NCBI RefSeq assembly: GCF_000519265.1
Contig: NZ_KI912608.1
Coordinates: forward strand, 3,071,313 to 3,135,312
Reading direction: 5' to 3'
DNA length: 64,000 nt
Source of the DNA: Desulfonatronum lacustre DSM 10312
GTDB lineage: Bacteria > Desulfobacterota > Desulfovibrionia > Desulfovibrionales > Desulfonatronaceae
In this document: positions 48,535 through 56,921 of the stretch, piece by piece
Position numbering within the stretch: the first letter of the stretch is position 1
Layout of the letters: every line of letters starts with the position of its first letter
Position numbers and translations under genes: made by a program
Notes under the pieces: generated by a model
What the model saw: only the letters and a program-made list of their open reading frames with translations
Databases searched by the model: none
Told to the model about the DNA's origin: nothing

Positions 48535-49023
48535 TTACGGCTGAGCGCAGCCCATGGGTTCGGTGATAGGACGCGGCGATTGCTGGAGCGTGTTTTCGCT
48601 CAGAGCGGCAAAGGCCGGTTGGTTGATGATCATGTAGGTGTAGATCGGGCTGACTTCGGCGTAGGCCTCGGGAGAAAGGCGTTCTTCCAACAATTGCATC
48701 CAGGTGTCCAACTGGGCCGGCCAGTAGGTGAGCCGGAAGCCGTGGGAGCGGTAGGCCTGGAAGACCCAGAGCACGGTATCCACGAGGGTTCTGGGGTCGT
48801 AGAGCCAGAGCAGGGAGGTCATGAACCGGGCGTGGTTGCGGTGGTTGTCCTCCATCATGGCCATGTTGTTCGTGCCGATCAGGGTGGTGATGTCCGCACG
48901 GGCGGACATGCGTTGATTCAGTTCCGCGGCCAGGGCCGGGGCCTGGGTTTCGAACTCACGGGCCGTTTGCCGGCCGGGGGGCGTGATGCGCCCGGCGCGT
49001 TCGATCAGTTCTTCGCGGGTCAT
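48535..49023 (-). CDS. Hypothetical all-helical protein
   Basis: 162 residues, predicted all-helical and cytosolic (MTREELIERAGRITPP; NNMAMMEDNHRNHARFMTSLLWLYDPRTLVDTVLWVFQAYRSHGF; LDTWMQLLEERLSPEAYAEV). No known family assigned; the helix order and HxxxHA/NHRNH motif slightly resemble globin-like sensor folds, but I cannot claim heme binding. Its start overlaps the EVE-gene stop by 4 bp, so it is translationally coupled to it. Confidence 0.72.
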   Translation of the reverse strand: MTREELIERAGRITPPGRQTAREFETQAPALAAELNQRMSARADITTLIGTNNMAMMEDNHRNHARFMTSLLWLYDPRTLVDTVLWVFQAYRSHGFRLTYWPAQLDTWMQLLEERLSPEAYAEVSPIYTYMIINQPAFAALSENTLQQSPRPITEPMGCAQP

Positions 49024-49511
49024 GGGTTTTCCTCCGTTGCTTCGTCGGCCAGACGCAGAATGGTCGTGAACTGGGACTCGGTCACGGGCTGGACCGAAAG
49101 GCGACTGCCCTTGCGCAGCAGTTCCATGCCGGCCAGGTCGGCCACGGTGCGCAGCAGGGGCAGGGGCAAGGGATGGGGGAATTTACGGACCAGCCGGATG
49201 TCCACCATGTCCCAGACCGGCTTGTCCGGGGTGGATCTGGGATCGAAGTGGTTGCTTTGCGGATCCCAGGCCGTGTGGTCCGGATAGGCCTCGCGGACGA
49301 TCTCGGCCAGGCCGACCACCGAGGGGTTGGTCTGGCTGTGGTAGTACAGGGCCTGGTCCCCGACGCGCATCTCGCGCATCAGGTTCCGGGCCTGGTAATT
49401 GCGCACTCCGTCCCAGAAGGTGGTCTGGTCCGGGGCCGCGGCCAGGTCGTTGATGGAAAAGCAGTTGGGTTCGCTTTTCAGGAGCCAGTGTCTGGGTTTG
49501 GTGTCGGGCAT
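49020..49511 (-). CDS. EVE-domain protein
   Basis: 163 residues, the size of a stand-alone EVE domain. HWLLKSEPNCFSINDL, TTFWDGVRNYQARNLMREMRVGDQALYYHS and GLAEIVREAYPD are the hallmarks of the PUA-like EVE fold, which in other systems reads modified bases in DNA or RNA. Stand-alone members are common in bacteria; function not proven. It precedes an all-helical protein with 4-bp overlap. Confidence 0.93.
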   Translation of the reverse strand: MPDTKPRHWLLKSEPNCFSINDLAAAPDQTTFWDGVRNYQARNLMREMRVGDQALYYHSQTNPSVVGLAEIVREAYPDHTAWDPQSNHFDPRSTPDKPVWDMVDIRLVRKFPHPLPLPLLRTVADLAGMELLRKGSRLSVQPVTESQFTTILRLADEATEENP

Positions 49512-49529
49512 GGGCGTCTCGCTGGCGGA

Positions 49530-50927
49530 TCAGGTCCGGGTTTCCACGGTATAGGTCAGCAAAAGCTGATCCTGCTCGCTGGAGGGCGGGACGTCCAGGG
49601 TGAAGCGGACGCGGCGGGCGTCCAGGCGTTCGTGGTCGTGGCTGGAGGAGGTGATCCGCCAGTCGCCGAACAGGGTGTCCTCCAGCAGGAGCTGCTGCGG
49701 CTCGTCCTTGCTGTTCCGGACCCGGATTTCCCAGGTGTAGCGGACCACGTTGCGGCCAAGCTGCTCATGGGCGGTCATGGTCCGCTCCACGTTCACGTCA
49801 AAGGCCTGGCCCATGCGCAGTTCCACGTCCGCGTCCCGGGGCGTGTGGTCGATGCGGTCCTCGCCGATGAACAGGGTGCTGCCGTCCCGGCTTTCCTGAT
49901 AGGCCCGGACGATCCCCTTGGGCAAAGGCAGACCCAGCCCGTTGGCCTCGGCGTTCTTGAAGGTCAACAACACGTCCACGCCCTGCTTGATGGTCCCCTG
50001 GCCCGGATTGGGATAACCGCCGAACCGGGCGACCAGCTTTTTGTTCAGACTCATTTCCGGAGCCTGCAGCAGGCTGACCTGCTTGGTCTGGCGGTTGGCG
50101 ATGTCCACCGGACGGGGCAGGCTGTAGAGATGGTACTCGAAGAATTCCTCCTGCTGCATCTGTTCCGCGGCCATGGGAGCGGCCATGACCATGTCCCGGC
50201 GCAGCGCCCTGGGCTCCGGGCGGACCACGTTCACTTCTCCGGCCACCAGCTTTAGGGCGGCCTGATCAAAAGCCATGCCCGACTGGTTGTCCAGGGTCAC
50301 CCAGCCGGACAGCGCGGCCCGTTGGTTGTCGCGGTCCACCTTGAGCACGTAGTCGGCCCGCCAGTTCATGCCTCCGGCCAAATAGGAAACGTCGAGACGC
50401 TGCCGGGGCGGTCCGTCGTTGCGCACCAGCCAGACCAGGGTCGGTCGCGGACGCAGCCCGGCGGGCATTTCGGCCAGATACACGGCATCATGGTTGCCGA
50501 CGAAGATCTGGTCGTCCACCTGGAAGATGGGCCGGTCGTTGTTGGCCAAGAGCACGGCCTCCCGGAGCACCGTGGCCTTGCGGTCATGCGGGTCGGGCAA
50601 CACGACCTTCAGCGTCTTGCCCACGTAGCGGTCCAGCAGGCTCTGCACGCTGATCAGGTCGTACTCGTAGTTCATGTCCAGGACGACGAAGGCTTCGGGC
50701 GCGGTCAGGGAACGGACTTGCAAGGTGGGGGCCTCGATGGTCTCGGCCACCCCGCTGAACTCCACCAACCCGGAGCCCGAGGGCAGCTCCACCTCCCGAA
50801 CCTCGTTGATCAGGGCTTGCCCGTGGTTGTAGATCGTGACGGTCAGGGCCGCGGTCTCCTCGGCCCAGGACGTCCGGCCGAGGAGGATGCAGCACAAGAA
50901 GAGGGAAATGGTGATCAGGGTTTTCAT
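49530..50927 (-). CDS. DUF4139 secreted protein
   Basis: 465 residues with a signal peptide (about 1-22, MKTLITISLFLCCILLGRTSWA). The segments LTVTIYNHGQALINEVREVELP, LDVSYLAGGMNWRADYVL and the C-terminal beta-rich SPHD...DLLLTYTVETR region match DUF4139, a family in which the C-terminal half is a beta-sandwich. Predicted periplasmic or outer-membrane associated. It lies 18 bp before the EVE gene on the same strand and may be cotranscribed. Function unknown. Confidence 0.85.
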   Translation of the reverse strand: MKTLITISLFLCCILLGRTSWAEETAALTVTIYNHGQALINEVREVELPSGSGLVEFSGVAETIEAPTLQVRSLTAPEAFVVLDMNYEYDLISVQSLLDRYVGKTLKVVLPDPHDRKATVLREAVLLANNDRPIFQVDDQIFVGNHDAVYLAEMPAGLRPRPTLVWLVRNDGPPRQRLDVSYLAGGMNWRADYVLKVDRDNQRAALSGWVTLDNQSGMAFDQAALKLVAGEVNVVRPEPRALRRDMVMAAPMAAEQMQQEEFFEYHLYSLPRPVDIANRQTKQVSLLQAPEMSLNKKLVARFGGYPNPGQGTIKQGVDVLLTFKNAEANGLGLPLPKGIVRAYQESRDGSTLFIGEDRIDHTPRDADVELRMGQAFDVNVERTMTAHEQLGRNVVRYTWEIRVRNSKDEPQQLLLEDTLFGDWRITSSSHDHERLDARRVRFTLDVPPSSEQDQLLLTYTVETRT

Positions 50928-51026
50928 GGCGAACCTCTTTGCTTGAAATTGCCTTCGCGCTTTCGCGTCTTCCTTATTCCATTTTTGTTCAATAGCTGCA
51001 TCATCAGATCAACAAGGCTATTCAAA

Positions 51027-52046
51027 TTATAAACCTTTCTCAGCCATATACGTCACCAAGTCCCCAACTCGGCAGGAATAGCCCCACTCGTTGTCGTACC
51101 AGGAGTAGATCTTGGCCATGTTGCCGGACTGGACCATGGTGAAGTCCGCTTCCACGATGGACGAGCGCGGATCGCCGATAAAGTCCGAGGAGACCAGAGG
51201 GGATTCGGAGTAGCCGAGGATGCCTTTCAGGGGGCCTTCGGCCGCGGCCTTGAGCAGGGCCCGCAGGTCCTCGGTGGTGGTGTCCTTATTCAGTTCACAG
51301 ACAAAGTCCACCAGAGAGACCGTGGGGGTGGGCACGCGGACCGAATAGCCGGAGAACTTGCCGGCCATTTCCGGGATGACCAGGGCCACGGCCTTGGCTG
51401 CGCCGGTGGAGGTGGGGATCATGTTGCAGGCCGCGGCCCGGGCCCGGCGCAGGTCCGAGTGGGGCAGGTCAAGGATGCGCTGGTCGTTGGTGTAGGCATG
51501 GATGGTGGTCATGGTGCCCTTGTTGATGCCGTACTTCTCGTGCACGACCTTGACCACGGGGGCCAGGCAGTTGGTGGTGCAGGAGGCGTTGGAGATGATG
51601 TGGTGTTTGGCCGGGTCGTAGGCGGCCTCGTTCACGCCCATGACAATGGTGATGTCCTCTTCCTTGGCCGGCGCGGAGATGATCACCTTCTTGGCTCCGG
51701 CCTCGATGTGCATGGCCGCCTTGGGGCCGGTGCGAAAAATGCCCGTGCACTCCACCACCACGTCCACCTTGCGCGAGGCCCAGGGAATCAGCCGGGGATC
51801 GCGTTCGGCGAAGTTGGTCACCTGGAAGTCGTCGCCCACCAGCATGGTGTCCCCGTCAACGCGGATTTCCGGCTCGAAGCGTCCGTAGCTGGTATCGTGG
51901 GCCACGAGGTGGGCGTTGGTCTTGATGTCGAACAGGTCGTTCACCGCTACGACCTCGATGACGTCGCGATGATACGTCCACATGGATTTGAGAACCTGCC
52001 GCCCGATGCGGCCGAAGCCGTTGATGCCGACACGTATTTTGCTCAT
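51027..52046 (-). CDS. gapA: Glyceraldehyde-3-phosphate dehydrogenase, type I
   Basis: 339 residues. Catalytic Cys156 in [15 protein letters not shown] domain [10 protein letters not shown], and the [15 protein letters not shown] and [16 protein letters not shown] segments are canonical. It oxidises glyceraldehyde 3-phosphate in glycolysis or works in reverse in gluconeogenesis. A CGGAGGAA ribosome site precedes the ATG. A GAF protein follows upstream after half of a 125-bp repeat element. Confidence 0.97.
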   Translation of the reverse strand: MSKIRVGINGFGRIGRQVLKSMWTYHRDVIEVVAVNDLFDIKTNAHLVAHDTSYGRFEPEIRVDGDTMLVGDDFQVTNFAERDPRLIPWASRKVDVVVECTGIFRTGPKAAMHIEAGAKKVIISAPAKEEDITIVMGVNEAAYDPAKHHIISNASCTTNCLAPVVKVVHEKYGINKGTMTTIHAYTNDQRILDLPHSDLRRARAAACNMIPTSTGAAKAVALVIPEMAGKFSGYSVRVPTPTVSLVDFVCELNKDTTTEDLRALLKAAAEGPLKGILGYSESPLVSSDFIGDPRSSIVEADFTMVQSGNMAKIYSWYDNEWGYSCRVGDLVTYMAEKGL

Positions 52047-52096
52047 GCGTTCCTCCGAACGGATGTCGAGTTGCTGGGTTGGGGAATAACGAGGAA

Positions 52097-52124
52097 GGGC
52101 AATTGGGAGTTTTTCAATGGACTA
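52097..52124. repeat. 125-bp repeat element, half copy 3
   Basis: Only the right-hand 28 bp (AATTGGGAGTTTTTCAATGGAC) resembles copies 1 and 2; no left half. It lies between gapA and the GAF gene, ending at the GAF stop. Confidence 0.6.
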
Positions 52125-52685
52125 TCAGTCCTCGAAGACCTGGTAGATGTAATCGTTGGCCAGTTCGCTGGCCCGCTTCAGAGCGTGAAACATCCGGGCA
52201 TTTTCCAGAGCGATGCCGCAGAGGTTGGCAATGCAACTCAAGAACTCCAACTCTTCGTCGGAGAATTGACGGGTTTCCCCGGCGTAGACCCGAAGGACGC
52301 CGATGACCTTGTTGCCCTGGGCGGTGAGCGGCACCACCACGATGGAGACCAACCCTTCCTCGGAGGCCTGTTGGGGGTACTGGAAGCGAGGATCGGTCCG
52401 TACGTCGGCGATGTACACGGCATTTCCGGCCAGGGCTTCCTGGTCCAGCTTGCTCTTGGCCACCTCCACGGGGCCTTTTTGGGCGTAGCGCTCGCTCAGT
52501 CCGTAATAGGCGTCCGGCTTGAGGATATCCCCGGTCCTGTTCAACAGACGGATGAAGCACCCCTTGGCGTTCATGGTCGTGGCGACCTGTTCGACGATCT
52601 GGTTGAGGACCACCTTGGGTTCCAACGACGAGTTGACGACCTTGGCGATCTTGTAAATGGTCTTGTAAAATGCTTGTGGTTCCAT
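52125..52685 (-). CDS. GAF-domain protein
   Basis: 187 residues; nearly all is a single GAF domain (FYKTIYKIAKVVNSSLEPKVVLNQIVEQVATTMNAKGCFIRLLN; GNAVYIADVRTDPRFQYP; GLVSIVVVPLTAQGNKVIGVLRVYAGE). No output domain is attached, so it is a stand-alone sensor or a partner of another protein. AGGAA precedes the ATG at 52685; the open frame running to 52913 upstream is not supported. It lies upstream of gapA on the same strand. Confidence 0.9.
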   Translation of the reverse strand: MEPQAFYKTIYKIAKVVNSSLEPKVVLNQIVEQVATTMNAKGCFIRLLNRTGDILKPDAYYGLSERYAQKGPVEVAKSKLDQEALAGNAVYIADVRTDPRFQYPQQASEEGLVSIVVVPLTAQGNKVIGVLRVYAGETRQFSDEELEFLSCIANLCGIALENARMFHALKRASELANDYIYQVFED

Positions 52686-53020
52686 AGCTGTTCCTGCCTT
52701 TGCTGAATTGTCCACGTGCATGCGACCGGGCCACATCGGCGCTGGCGTCCCGCTCGCGGCCTCTTTTCGCTCATCACGCTTGGCCACGTTTGGCCACAAC
52801 AGGCGTCCGGTCCGGAAGTTACGTTTTTTTGTCTTCAAAGGGGACGATTTTCTTAAACTAGTCCAGGCGTTTTTGCATTGCAAGGGGATGGAAAATGAGA
52901 GGCTTCGAGACAAAAAGACCGGCGTGAACGTGGCTGTACGGCGAGGCCTGATTGCCGGATGATCCGGGATTATGTAGATGCTTCACATTACCGACAACAA
53001 CCTGTTTCATGGAGTGAGTC
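52686..53020. other. Divergent intergenic region, GAF gene and Sel1 gene
   Basis: 335 bp without a credible gene. Should hold the promoters of both divergent genes. I see no clear -35/-10 pair, hairpin or repeat. Confidence 0.5.
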
Positions 53021-53932
53021 ATGTTTCCGCGCACGATCCCGTCCACGGCTTTGATTTCTTGCCTGACCCTGGCGTGTTGCCTTCTTCTCGTCCTCCTTGC
53101 CCCTCTTCGCGCGGACGAAAGCGCCACGTTCCGGGATCTGGAACGAATTCAAGAGCGAGCCTTGGCCGGTGACGTGGAGTACCAGCATCGATTGGGATTG
53201 ATTTACGGGGAAGGCCGGGGGGTGCCGCGGGATCCGGAATCGGCGTTTTACTGGTTCAGCAAGGCCGCGGACCAGGGTCATCTGGAGTCCCAGGTGAACC
53301 TGGGGGCCATGTACGCCATGGGGGTCGGGGTGGAGCGCAATTCCATGCACGCGGCCCATTGGTACAGGACAGCCGCGGAACGCGGCCATCCGGAGGCCCA
53401 GAACAATCTGGCCATTCTTTTCGAGGAAGGACTGGGCTTTGCCGTGGACAAGGATCAGGCCGCGCTGTGGTATGGCCGGGCCGCGAAACAGGGCTATCCT
53501 GAAGCCCAGTACAATCTGGCCCAGTTGTACCTGGAGGGCGACGGCGTGGACCGTGACCCCCGGGCCGCTCTGTATCTGCTCATGGCCGCCGCGGAAAGCG
53601 GCTACGTCCCGGCTCAGTACCATGCCGGGTATCTCCTGGAACACGGCGACGGCGTGGAACAGAATCCGCGCCTGGCCGCGGCCTTCTACATGATGGCCGC
53701 GGAACAGGGGTCGCCTCTGGCCCAGCTCAATCTGGGGCTGATGTATCTCACCGGTCAGGGGGTCTCCCAGGAAAACGTCCTGGCCTACAAATGGTTCGTG
53801 CTGGCCTTGTTCCAGGGCCTTGAACAGGCCGCTGAAGCCATGCACCTGGCTGAACTGCAAATGACCCCCGGCCAGATCGTCGAAGCTCGCCGCCAGGCCG
53901 AGCAGTGGGTGCTCCAGAAACGGGCCGAGTGA
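53021..53932 (+). CDS. Secreted Sel1-repeat (TPR-like) protein
   Basis: 303 residues with a signal peptide (about 1-28, ALISCLTLACCLLLVLLAPLRA). It then has about six Sel1 repeats of 36 residues, each with an A-x-x-G motif (for example AAERGHPEAQNNLAILFEEG, AAKQGYPEAQYNLAQLYLEGDG, AAESGYVPAQYHAGYLLEHG). Sel1 proteins act as scaffolds for protein-protein contact in the periplasm. GGAGTGAG precedes the ATG. It is followed by a hybrid kinase gene after 162 bp. Confidence 0.92.
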   Translation: MFPRTIPSTALISCLTLACCLLLVLLAPLRADESATFRDLERIQERALAGDVEYQHRLGLIYGEGRGVPRDPESAFYWFSKAADQGHLESQVNLGAMYAMGVGVERNSMHAAHWYRTAAERGHPEAQNNLAILFEEGLGFAVDKDQAALWYGRAAKQGYPEAQYNLAQLYLEGDGVDRDPRAALYLLMAAAESGYVPAQYHAGYLLEHGDGVEQNPRLAAAFYMMAAEQGSPLAQLNLGLMYLTGQGVSQENVLAYKWFVLALFQGLEQAAEAMHLAELQMTPGQIVEARRQAEQWVLQKRAE

Positions 53933-54094
53933 TGCTCTCCGGCCTTTTCGTCGAAAATATATCCTTTGTATGGAGACTGATCCTTTTGACCAAGGATGCA
54001 TTAAGAATTTGCTGCCAATCGCCCCGCATCAACCTTGAGCCGTGGCGTGAACCCTGAACCATGAACCCGCGAAGTCTTTGAAGGAGGGGTGCGC

Positions 54095-56257
54095 ATGGAG
54101 AACAGTTTTGAAGACCGGATGAAACTCCTGCGGGAGCAGGCCGAAGCCCGGTTGGCCGAGACCGACAGGATTGATGGCGACCTCACCCCGGACGAGATCA
54201 AGACGTTGCTCCACGGCTACCAAGTGTATCAGATCGAGCTGGAACTGAAAAACGAAGCGTTGCGAGCGACCCAGACCCAGTTGGAGATGACCCGAAATCG
54301 GTTCGCGGGATTATTCAACGATGCGCCGATGGGGTACCTGGTCCTGGACGAACATGGAGTGATCGATCAGGCCAACGAGACCTTCGCGGCCATGGTCGGG
54401 CGGTCTCCGCACCAAATTCGTGGCAGGGCTCTGGCGGATTTTTTGGTCAGTGCGGATCGTCCGGTCCTGGATGGACGATTTGACGGGTTCTTCAAACACC
54501 CCGAAGGCAAGCGGCTGGACCTGACCCTGTGCGGGGTCGATGGGGAGATGAGCGTACGCTGCTTCGGACGGCTAGAGCGAGAGTACCATGTCCGGCCGGA
54601 TCTGGACGGTCGCCGGCAATTGTTGCTGGTGGTCAGCGACGTCACCGATCAGGTCCGGGCCGAGGAGGCTTCCCGTGAGAGCAGGGCCTTCTTGAACATG
54701 CTCCTGCAAACCGTCCCCATTCCGGTGTTCTACAAGGATAAAAACGGCCGCTACCAGGGCGCGAACAGGGCGTTCGAAGAACTTTTCGGCCAGGATATGA
54801 CCCGCCTGGAGGTTGTTTTGGGCGATAATCCGTCCAGGATGGACAAATCCGCTCAGGTCAATCCCGCTGAATTGCTTGCCGGGCCCGTGTCCCAGGTTTT
54901 CCAGTCCCAGATCGTGGACGTGTCGGGCGAGGTCCGGGACGTGGTTTTTCATCAGGCTTCCCTGACGGACAAGCATGGTCGGGTCAACGGGCTGGTCGGC
55001 GCTGTGCTGGACATCACGGACCTGAAGCGGGCCGAACAGACCCAGGCTCAAGCCAGAAAATCCGCCGAAACGGCCTATCTTGCCAGAACCGAGCTTCTGA
55101 CCGCCATGCGCCACGGCCTGCATACGCCGCTTCATGGCATCATGGGCATGCTCCAGTATTTGCTGACCACAACACTGGACCGGGAACAGCGCGAATTCGT
55201 GGCCAAGTCCATCGCTTCCTGCGATGAGTTGGCCCGCTTGCTCAAGGACCTCCTGGACGTGGCCGCCATGGAGGCCGACCAGGTGGAACCGCGGGGCGTG
55301 GAGTTTCGCGTGGACGAACTCTGCGTCTCCCTGGCTGAAATGTATGCTGGTCTGGCACGGGAAAAAGGGCTGAATCTGGAGTGCTTCGTGGACCAGTCCA
55401 TGCCTGCCCGGCTGGTGGGCGATGAGGCCCGTGTGCGCCAGATTTTGTCCAATCTGGTGAGCAATGCCCTGAAGTTCACCGAACAGGGCGGGGTCCGGGT
55501 GGACATGGCCAATCTCTCCCCAGGGGACCACGGAGCGGTGCTGGTGCATTTCTCCGTGAGCGACACCGGCATCGGTATTTCCGATGAACAGCAGTTGACC
55601 CTGTTCGCGCCCGTGGTCCGGGGCGACGCCCTGTATGTTCATGGGCGTCCGGGGCTGGGATTGACCATTGTGCGGCGACTGGTGAAGTTGATGGGGGGCG
55701 ACGTCTCCATGGAAAGCACGTTTGGCCAGGGTACGACCATGAACGTCTCCATCCCCTTCAAATTGCCGCAAGACCTCGCCTCGACCGCCTTTCTGACTGA
55801 CGCCGACCGCTGGAAAACCGGGAAAGGGTTGCGCATCCTTGTTTGCGAGGACAACGCCTACAACGCTTTGCCCTTGCGGATGTTTCTGGAGAAGGCCGGC
55901 CATGAGGTGACCCTTGTGGACAATGGCCAGGAAGCGCTTGAGAAACTTGACGCTCAGGGGTTCGACTGCATCCTGATGGATATTCAATTGCCGGTGATGG
56001 ACGGACTGGAGGCGACCAAAAAGATCCGCGCGTCCACCAGCAACAGTGCAAAGAAAAGCATCCCGATCATCGCCATGACCGCCATCGACAAGCGCGGTGA
56101 GCGGGAGAAATGCCTGCAAGCCGGCATGAACGCGTATCTGGAGAAACCGGTGCGCATGGCCGACCTGCAGCGGGAACTGGAGAACATCAAACCCCGGGCG
56201 ACCAGCCTTGGGGCCAAAAGAAGTGCAGGCTCGACTCACGAGGAAAGCGGCCCATGA
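54095..56257 (+). CDS. Cytoplasmic hybrid sensor histidine kinase (PAS-PAS-HisKA-HATPase-REC)
   Basis: 720 residues with no membrane segment. PAS domains at about 70-185 and 200-310; HisKA with H340 in AMRHGLHTPLHG, where the usual MSHEIRTPLNG is altered (Glu to Gly after His); HATPase with NLVSNALKFTEQGG and GLGLTIV; receiver from about 588 with CEDNAYN and phospho-Asp in ILMDIQLPVMDG. Start chosen at 54095 with AAGGAGG seven bases before. Preceded by intergenic GTGAACC-type repeats. Its stop overlaps a 35-codon open frame, then trmL. Confidence 0.92.
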   Translation: MENSFEDRMKLLREQAEARLAETDRIDGDLTPDEIKTLLHGYQVYQIELELKNEALRATQTQLEMTRNRFAGLFNDAPMGYLVLDEHGVIDQANETFAAMVGRSPHQIRGRALADFLVSADRPVLDGRFDGFFKHPEGKRLDLTLCGVDGEMSVRCFGRLEREYHVRPDLDGRRQLLLVVSDVTDQVRAEEASRESRAFLNMLLQTVPIPVFYKDKNGRYQGANRAFEELFGQDMTRLEVVLGDNPSRMDKSAQVNPAELLAGPVSQVFQSQIVDVSGEVRDVVFHQASLTDKHGRVNGLVGAVLDITDLKRAEQTQAQARKSAETAYLARTELLTAMRHGLHTPLHGIMGMLQYLLTTTLDREQREFVAKSIASCDELARLLKDLLDVAAMEADQVEPRGVEFRVDELCVSLAEMYAGLAREKGLNLECFVDQSMPARLVGDEARVRQILSNLVSNALKFTEQGGVRVDMANLSPGDHGAVLVHFSVSDTGIGISDEQQLTLFAPVVRGDALYVHGRPGLGLTIVRRLVKLMGGDVSMESTFGQGTTMNVSIPFKLPQDLASTAFLTDADRWKTGKGLRILVCEDNAYNALPLRMFLEKAGHEVTLVDNGQEALEKLDAQGFDCILMDIQLPVMDGLEATKKIRASTSNSAKKSIPIIAMTAIDKRGEREKCLQAGMNAYLEKPVRMADLQRELENIKPRATSLGAKRSAGSTHEESGP

Positions 56258-56361
56258 CTGATGCTGGAACGGGCTCCCCGCCCTCACTGTACGTGACCAT
56301 CGGCACGTCGGCCGATGGTGACCTGGCAAACACGATCCGAACCGTCCTGGACGGGGATTAG
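56254..56361 (+). CDS. Possible 35-residue peptide between kinase and trmL
   Basis: Starts in a 4-bp overlap with the kinase stop (ATGA) and its TAG is immediately followed by the trmL ATG. Sequence MTDAGTGSPPSLYVTIGTSADGD then NTIRTVLDGD. No recognised domain. Tight coupling on both sides argues that ribosomes read through it; it may be a real small protein or just a translational bridge. Low confidence. Confidence 0.35.
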   Translation: MTDAGTGSPPSLYVTIGTSADGDLANTIRTVLDGD

Positions 56362-56826
56362 ATGCGCATCGTCCTTTTTGAGCCGGAAATCCCGCCGAAC
56401 ACCGGCAACATCGCCCGGCTTTGCGCGGCCACGCAAACCCCGCTGCACCTCGTCGAACCGTTGGGGTTCTCCATTGAGGACAAATATTTACGTCGGGCCG
56501 GGCTGGACTATTGGGAACACGTTCAGGTCCGGACGTGGCCGGACTGGGCCGCGTTTCTCCAGGGCAAAGGCCCGGGGCGGCTGGTGTTCACCAGTGCGCG
56601 GAGAGGCGAAGCGCACCACTGCTTCGCGTTTCAGCCGGACGACTATCTGGTCTTCGGCCCGGAAACCAGGGGGCTGCCCGATGAACTGCTGGCGGACGAC
56701 GCTCTTTGCGTGCGGATTCCCATCTGGGGCCGGGTGCGCAGCCTGAATCTCTCCACCTGCGCAGGCATCGTGCTCTATGAGGCTTTGCGTCAAACCGGGA
56801 TGTTGCCGGAAGCGTCTGATCAGTGA
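56362..56826 (+). CDS. trmL: tRNA (cytidine/uridine-2'-O)-methyltransferase TrmL
   Basis: 154 residues of the SPOUT fold. N-terminal IVLFEPEIPPNTGNIARLCAA and LVFGPETRGLP, and the knot region RSLNLSTCAGIVLYEALRQ are canonical. It adds 2'-O-methyl to nucleotide 34 of tRNA-Leu and acts as a dimer. ATG follows the previous stop directly. A bidirectional terminator follows. Confidence 0.95.
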   Translation: MRIVLFEPEIPPNTGNIARLCAATQTPLHLVEPLGFSIEDKYLRRAGLDYWEHVQVRTWPDWAAFLQGKGPGRLVFTSARRGEAHHCFAFQPDDYLVFGPETRGLPDELLADDALCVRIPIWGRVRSLNLSTCAGIVLYEALRQTGMLPEASDQ

Positions 56827-56854
56827 AGGCAAGTCCAGTTATTGGAATCAACGC

Positions 56855-56893
56855 AAAACGGCCCTGGAAGAAATTACCTTCCAGGGCCGTTTG
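56855..56893. terminator. Bidirectional terminator, trmL and TRAP operon
   Basis: 16-bp stem AAAACGGCCCTGGAAG / CTTCCAGGGCCGTTTT with a 7-base loop; short T-runs on both sides. Serves convergent genes. Confidence 0.85.
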
Positions 56894-56921
56894 ACGTTGC
56901 GGAGATAGACGGTGTGCGTCC

